Assembly: GCA_947365485.1 (NCBI GenBank)
Contig: CANAXK010000065.1
Coordinates: 1-8,405 of the forward strand
DNA length: 8,405 bases
Direction: 5' to 3'
Source: an uncultured bacterium
Lineage (GTDB): Bacteria; Cyanobacteriota; Vampirovibrionia; Gastranaerophilales; Gastranaerophilaceae
Positions 6,016 through 8,405 of this stretch are shown piece after piece. How positions within the stretch are numbered: position 1 is the first letter of the stretch; the number at the start of each line of letters is the position of its first letter. The notes beneath the pieces are model-generated. The model made no database searches. It had not been told where the DNA came from and saw only the letters and a program-made list of their open reading frames with translations. The position numbers and the translations under genes were made by a program.

Positions 6016-6663
6016 ATGGAACTTAATAAATACATTGAACACACGCTTTTGAAGCAGGATGCAACCAAAAATGAAGTAGTAAAACTTCTTGAAGAGGCAA
6101 AAAAATACGATTTCCTCGGAGTATGCGTAAATCCGGTATATACAGCCCTCGCATCGCAGTATCTAAAAGATACCGCAATAAAAGTTGTAACCGTAATCGG
6201 CTTCCCTTTGGGTCAAAACACTTGCGAGGGAAAGGTTTTGGAGACAATTGACGCTGTAAAGAACGGCGCTGACGAGATTGACATGGTTTTGAATATTGGA
6301 AAGCTCAAGGACGGCGAGTTTGAGTACATTGTTGACGAGATTTCGAAAATTAAAGCTGCATGTCAGGGCAAGGCTTTGAAGGTTATTCTTGAAACGGATT
6401 TACTGACACAGGACGAGATTAAGAGGGCATGCGAGCTTTGTATCCAGGGCGGGGCTGATTTTGTGAAGACCTCGACCGGTTTTGTAAAAAACGGGGTGGG
6501 TGCAAAAGCAGAGGATGTGAAGTTGATGTTTGACACCGTGAGTGCAGCAGGGCTTCAGGTAAAGGCGTCCGGCGGAATAAGAGACCGGGAAGCTGCGCTT
6601 AAGATGATTGAGGCGGGTGCTGTGAGGTTGGGCACAAGTTCGGGGGTGAAGATTGTGTCATAA
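6016..6663 (+). CDS. deoC: Deoxyribose-phosphate aldolase
   Basis: DeoC cleaves 2-deoxyribose 5-phosphate to glyceraldehyde 3-phosphate and acetaldehyde in deoxynucleoside breakdown. The 215-residue length fits the short DeoC class. Active-site blocks are GADEIDMVLNIG (84-95) with Asp89, FVKTSTG (149-155) with Lys151 as the Schiff-base lysine, and VKASGGIRD (182-190) with Lys183, the second essential lysine. These match Asp102, Lys167 and Lys201 of the E. coli enzyme. The ATG follows tandem stops TAATAA of uppP, and its ribosome site GGGGGAG (6002-6008) lies inside the uppP coding end, so translation is coupled. No phosphopentomutase or deoxyribose kinase is present, so the supply of substrate is not visible here. 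The upstream kinase is another nucleoside enzyme in the same run. Confidence 0.97.
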   Translation: MELNKYIEHTLLKQDATKNEVVKLLEEAKKYDFLGVCVNPVYTALASQYLKDTAIKVVTVIGFPLGQNTCEGKVLETIDAVKNGADEIDMVLNIGKLKDGEFEYIVDEISKIKAACQGKALKVILETDLLTQDEIKRACELCIQGGADFVKTSTGFVKNGVGAKAEDVKLMFDTVSAAGLQVKASGGIRDREAALKMIEAGAVRLGTSSGVKIVS

Positions 6664-6670
6664 GGTTTTT

Positions 6671-6688
6671 GGTGGAGCAAGCTCCACC
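6671..6688. repeat. Perfect hairpin between convergent genes
   Basis: GGTGGAGC (6671-6678) is the exact reverse complement of GCTCCACC (6681-6688) around AA. It lies 7 bases after the deoC stop and 6 before the end of the minus-strand gene. T5 precedes rather than follows it on the plus strand, and no T-run follows on the minus strand, so it is not a canonical terminator in either direction. It could still stop or protect both transcript ends. Confidence 0.6.
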
Positions 6689-6694
6689 CTGCAA

Positions 6695-6919
6695 CTACAA
6701 CCTCTGTTTGCTTAACATACTTTCGAGCTCTTTTAAGACAAGCTGGAACTTGTCTAATATTAAACTGATAATACAAGTTATGTGCCCGCAGTCTTTACCG
6801 TTTTGATAACATAAATCAAATGCCTCTTGCTCGATTTCAGTCATTGTGTATAAAGATGACAAGTCTTTATGCAGCTTTGATAAGGTTTTGTAATTCTTTG
6901 ATTTTTTTGTTTTGAACAT
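6695..6919 (-). CDS. Small lysine-rich protein of unknown function
   Basis: I do not recognise this 74-residue protein. It starts with a basic stretch (MFKTKKSKNYKTLSKLHKD), then an acidic helix (TEIEQEAFDL, 26-35), a cysteine-bearing segment (Cys37, Cys44, Cys49) and a long amphipathic C-terminal helix (ISLILDKFQLVLKELESML, about 51-69). No signal peptide or membrane span is convincing. The frame is open back to 6985, but the ATG at 6919 is preferred: AAGGAAA lies upstream with AGGA 9 bases away, and the upstream ATG candidates precede the predicted transcription start (about 6965). It is divergent from the small XRE regulator with a compact shared control region, so it is probably that regulator's target. 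Base composition is visibly AT-rich compared with deoC and the radical SAM gene. A toxin-antitoxin or phage-remnant role is conceivable but unsupported by motif. Confidence 0.65.
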   Translation of the reverse strand: MFKTKKSKNYKTLSKLHKDLSSLYTMTEIEQEAFDLCYQNGKDCGHITCIISLILDKFQLVLKELESMLSKQRL

Positions 6920-6944
6920 TTTGCTATTTCCTTTCTTAAATTTG

Positions 6945-6957
6945 TCCGTGGTACGGA
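6945..6957. promoter_or_regulatory. Operator-like palindrome between divergent genes
   Basis: TCCGT-GGT-ACGGA (6945-6957) is a perfect 5-bp-arm palindrome. Around it are TTGTCC (6942-6947), GGACAA (6980-6985) and a second GGACAA (6995-7000); the last two are direct repeats 15 bp apart, the second overlapping the XRE start codon. Several related half-sites between a Cro/C1-type gene and its divergent partner are typical of autoregulated repressor circuits. Binding is inferred. Confidence 0.5.
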
Positions 6958-6971
6958 TTGTTATATTTGTC

Positions 6972-7000
6972 ATTATAGCGGACAATTAAAAAATGGACAA
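6972..7000 (-). promoter_or_regulatory. Promoter of the small minus-strand gene
   Basis: On the minus strand, TTGTCC (7000-6995) and a perfect TATAAT (6977-6972) are separated by exactly 17 bases, predicting a start near 6965 and a leader of about 45 bases. The -35 lies over the first codons of the divergent XRE gene and coincides with one GGACAA half-site, so repressor binding there would cover it. Confidence 0.65.
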
Positions 7001-7208
7001 GACCTTATTAGAAAATTTAGCAAAAAAAATAAAAGAATTAAGAAAACTTAAAGGCTATACGCAAGACGACTTGGCTTACTATTCAGGTATAGCACGGTCT
7101 ACAATAGGGAATCTTGAAACAGCACAGAATGATATTGTTTTATCAAAACTTAACAAAATAGCAAAAGCATTAAATGTTACTATATCCGAACTGCTAAAAT
7201 TTGACTAA
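6993..7208 (+). CDS. Minimal XRE-family HTH transcriptional regulator
   Basis: This 71-residue protein is essentially one HTH_3 domain: KKIKELRKLKGYTQDDLAY (11-29), then SGIARSTIGNLET (31-43, recognition helix region), then SKLNKIAKALNVTISELLKF (51-70). The helices and the closing aLnvtiseLl pattern are classic Cro/C1. The size suits a Cro-like repressor or an antitoxin-type regulator. No Shine-Dalgarno is visible before ATG 6993 (upstream AATTAAAAA). TTGTTA (6958-6963) and GACAAT (6981-6986), 17 bases apart, would start transcription at or next to the ATG, so a leaderless message is plausible. It is divergent from the 74-residue gene, with operator-like half-sites between them. Strong A-richness, unlike the flanks, suggests acquisition. 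It shares little beyond the fold with the first XRE protein. Confidence 0.88.
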   Translation: MDKTLLENLAKKIKELRKLKGYTQDDLAYYSGIARSTIGNLETAQNDIVLSKLNKIAKALNVTISELLKFD

Positions 7209-7216
7209 TAAAGAAA

Positions 7217-7243
7217 CCTCTCTTTATAAAGAATAAAGAGAGG
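7217..7243. terminator. Perfect 11-bp stem after the second XRE gene
   Basis: CCTCTCTTTAT (7217-7227) is the exact reverse complement of ATAAAGAGAGG (7233-7243), with a 5-base loop AAAGA, 8 bases after the XRE stop. The plus strand continues AAAGTTTGAG with no real U-tract, whereas the minus strand continues into T-rich sequence (TTTCTTTATT). It probably ends the XRE transcript and insulates the radical SAM gene, but it does not fit the canonical form. Confidence 0.55.
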
Positions 7244-7289
7244 AAAGTTTGAGCGATGAGGATTCTTTATTATATTAAATGCAAGAGCC

Positions 7290-7318
7290 TGAACAATCAT
7301 TGAACTTTGTGGTAATAT
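7290..7318 (+). promoter_or_regulatory. Probable promoter of the radical SAM gene
   Basis: TGAACA (7290-7295) and TAATAT (7313-7318) are 17 bases apart; the -10 is preceded by TG at 7310-7311, giving an extended -10 (TGGTAATAT). The predicted start is near 7325, leaving a leader of about 19 bases with the GGGGGAT ribosome site (7334-7340). Confidence 0.45.
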
Positions 7319-7343
7319 GTTCATAGCGATTTTGGGGGATTTA

Positions 7344-8405
7344 ATGAACTACTCAAACCTGTTCGACATGGCTAGAAACTTTTACACATCACTCTCGTAT
7401 AACGACAAGTACGGGAGGGCGAAAATTCCGTTCAGATACTTTTTGGAGCTGACCTACAGATGCAACCTCGCATGCCCGTATTGCTACGTGGGGAAGGAGA
7501 GAAACAAACAGGAACTTACAACTGATGAGTGGAAAAAAGTTATTGACCAGCTTCCTTTCTACTCGATTGCGACACTCGTGGGCGGCGAGCCGCTCGTGAG
7601 AAGGGATTTTGTCGATATTCTGGCGCATACCTCAAAAAAGATTATGAACAAAGTCCATGTTGTATCAAATGGGATTCTGATTAACGACGAGATAATCAAA
7701 GCTTTTATCAAACACAAGCTCCTGCTGCTTTCTGTCTCACTTGACGGCTACGGTGAAAACCACGACAAAAACCGCGGCAAAGAGGGAATTTTTGATAAAA
7801 TTGTTTCAAACCTCGAGAACCTCAAGGCTCAAAAACCGCGCCAGATGGTGGATATAAAAACCATTGTGCTTGAAAACAATCTTGATGACCTGCCAAAATT
7901 ATATCAACTCTGCGAAAAAATGGGGTTTGAGTTTTTGTCTATTTCTTTTCTAAGAAACAACAACTGGAAACAAAACTCCGTCTTGCAGGAAAGCTTCATT
8001 CCGGAGTTCAATGGAAATTACCCCATAGAAAAGTATTTTGACATGGAACATTTCAAAGAGGTCTACAAACAAATCGAGAGCATGCACGGCAGGACAAAGC
8101 TCCGGTTCTCGCCAAAATTTGAGTACTCTGAAAACCCGCTCGAGAGCATTGAAAAATTTTTTAACACACCCGCTAATACCAGATTAAGCGAGATTTACAA
8201 ACCCTGCACTTATCCGTATAACAACATGATGATAAATCCGGAGGGATTTGTTTACCCTTGCCTTTCACAAAAAATCGGAAACGTTAAGGACAAAACCTTA
8301 AAAGAACTCTTCAACGCGCCTCATTACTGCTGTTTCCGCAAGAACCTGAAAGCAAGCGGAGGCACGTTCGGCGCCTGCCAGATGTGCTGCGAGTTGGAAG
8401 TTAGG
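7344..8405 (+). CDS. Radical SAM/SPASM domain enzyme (3' end outside window)
   Basis: The frame from ATG 7344 stays open for 354 codons to the last base of the window, so the C-terminus is missing. Cys40, Cys44 and Cys47 form the CxxxCxxC motif (RCNLACPYCY, 39-48) that ligates the 4Fe-4S cluster used to cleave S-adenosylmethionine. GGEPL (80-84) is the SAM-amino-group motif. After the barrel, PCTYP (287-291, Cys288), INPEGFVYPC (297-306, Cys306), GNVKDKTLKELF (310-321), Cys329/Cys330 and CQMCC (345-349) have the layout of a SPASM auxiliary-cluster domain. Such enzymes modify peptides (RiPP or quinone-cofactor maturation, anaerobic sulfatase maturation) or other substrates; nothing here identifies the substrate. 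It has its own promoter and a GGGGGAT ribosome site 3 bases before the ATG. No precursor peptide gene is visible upstream. Confidence 0.92.
   Translation, partial: MNYSNLFDMARNFYTSLSYNDKYGRAKIPFRYFLELTYRCNLACPYCYVGKERNKQELTTDEWKKVIDQLPFYSIATLVGGEPLVRRDFVDILAHTSKKIMNKVHVVSNGILINDEIIKAFIKHKLLLLSVSLDGYGENHDKNRGKEGIFDKIVSNLENLKAQKPRQMVDIKTIVLENNLDDLPKLYQLCEKMGFEFLSISFLRNNNWKQNSVLQESFIPEFNGNYPIEKYFDMEHFKEVYKQIESMHGRTKLRFSPKFEYSENPLESIEKFFNTPANTRLSEIYKPCTYPYNNMMINPEGFVYPCLSQKIGNVKDKTLKELFNAPHYCCFRKNLKASGGTFGACQMCCELEVR

Noticed and set aside
6920..6985. 22-codon N-terminal extension of the small minus-strand gene
   Set aside because: It would begin upstream of the predicted transcription start and covers the TATAAT promoter and operator-like palindrome, while ATG 6919 has its own ribosome site.
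7256..7303. 15-codon ORF (MRILYYIKCKSLNNH) just upstream of the radical SAM gene, considered as a possible precursor peptide
   Set aside because: AGAGGA lies upstream, but that sequence is one arm of the 7217-7243 hairpin. The peptide is very short, lacks a leader/core pattern, and its end overlaps the predicted radical SAM promoter.

Overview
The window reads as a stretch of bacterial chromosome with moderate to low GC, standard genetic code, short intergenic gaps and Shine-Dalgarno-led starts. The phosphoglycerate kinase and the short SpeA-type decarboxylase look cyanobacteria-like. Together with a mostly anaerobic-looking gene set this makes a non-photosynthetic relative of Cyanobacteria (Melainabacteria/Gastranaerophilales type, gut-associated) a reasonable guess. 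That placement is inference from recalled family resemblance only.

Layout. (1) 1-209: a short repeat-rich leader with two hairpins and a 16-bp-period tandem repeat, perhaps with the last codons of an upstream gene. (2) 210-1459: pgk with an extended -10 promoter and a strong intrinsic terminator, an apparently monocistronic glycolytic gene. (3) 1517-3384: a PLP-dependent Orn/Lys/Arg decarboxylase overlapping by one base (TAATG) with a small single-pass membrane protein whose soluble part resembles a PD-(D/E)XK nuclease fold. (4) 3385-3837: a solitary XRE-family regulator behind a dense cluster of CTATAG-centred repeats that look like its operators, closed by a terminator. (5) 3881-6663: a same-strand run of a uridine-kinase-like P-loop kinase, queD, uppP and deoC. 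A GC-rich palindromic repeat with a G-quadruplex pattern sits between queD and uppP. (6) 6671-7243: an AT-rich islet with a small minus-strand gene of unknown function divergent from a second, minimal XRE regulator; the shared control region holds a near-consensus promoter and several GGACAA/TCCGT half-sites. (7) 7344-8405: the first 354 codons of a radical SAM/SPASM enzyme that runs off the window.

Most of this is ordinary metabolism: glycolysis, polyamine or amino-acid decarboxylation, nucleoside salvage, deoxyribose-phosphate breakdown, queuosine precursor synthesis and undecaprenyl-phosphate recycling. The genes in part 5 look like transcriptional neighbours rather than one pathway, although the kinase and deoC both touch nucleoside metabolism. 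The least explained parts are the membrane-anchored nuclease-like protein, the divergent XRE/small-protein islet, the operator-like repeats ahead of the first XRE gene, and the unassigned radical SAM enzyme. I see no CRISPR array, tRNA, rRNA or intact insertion sequence.
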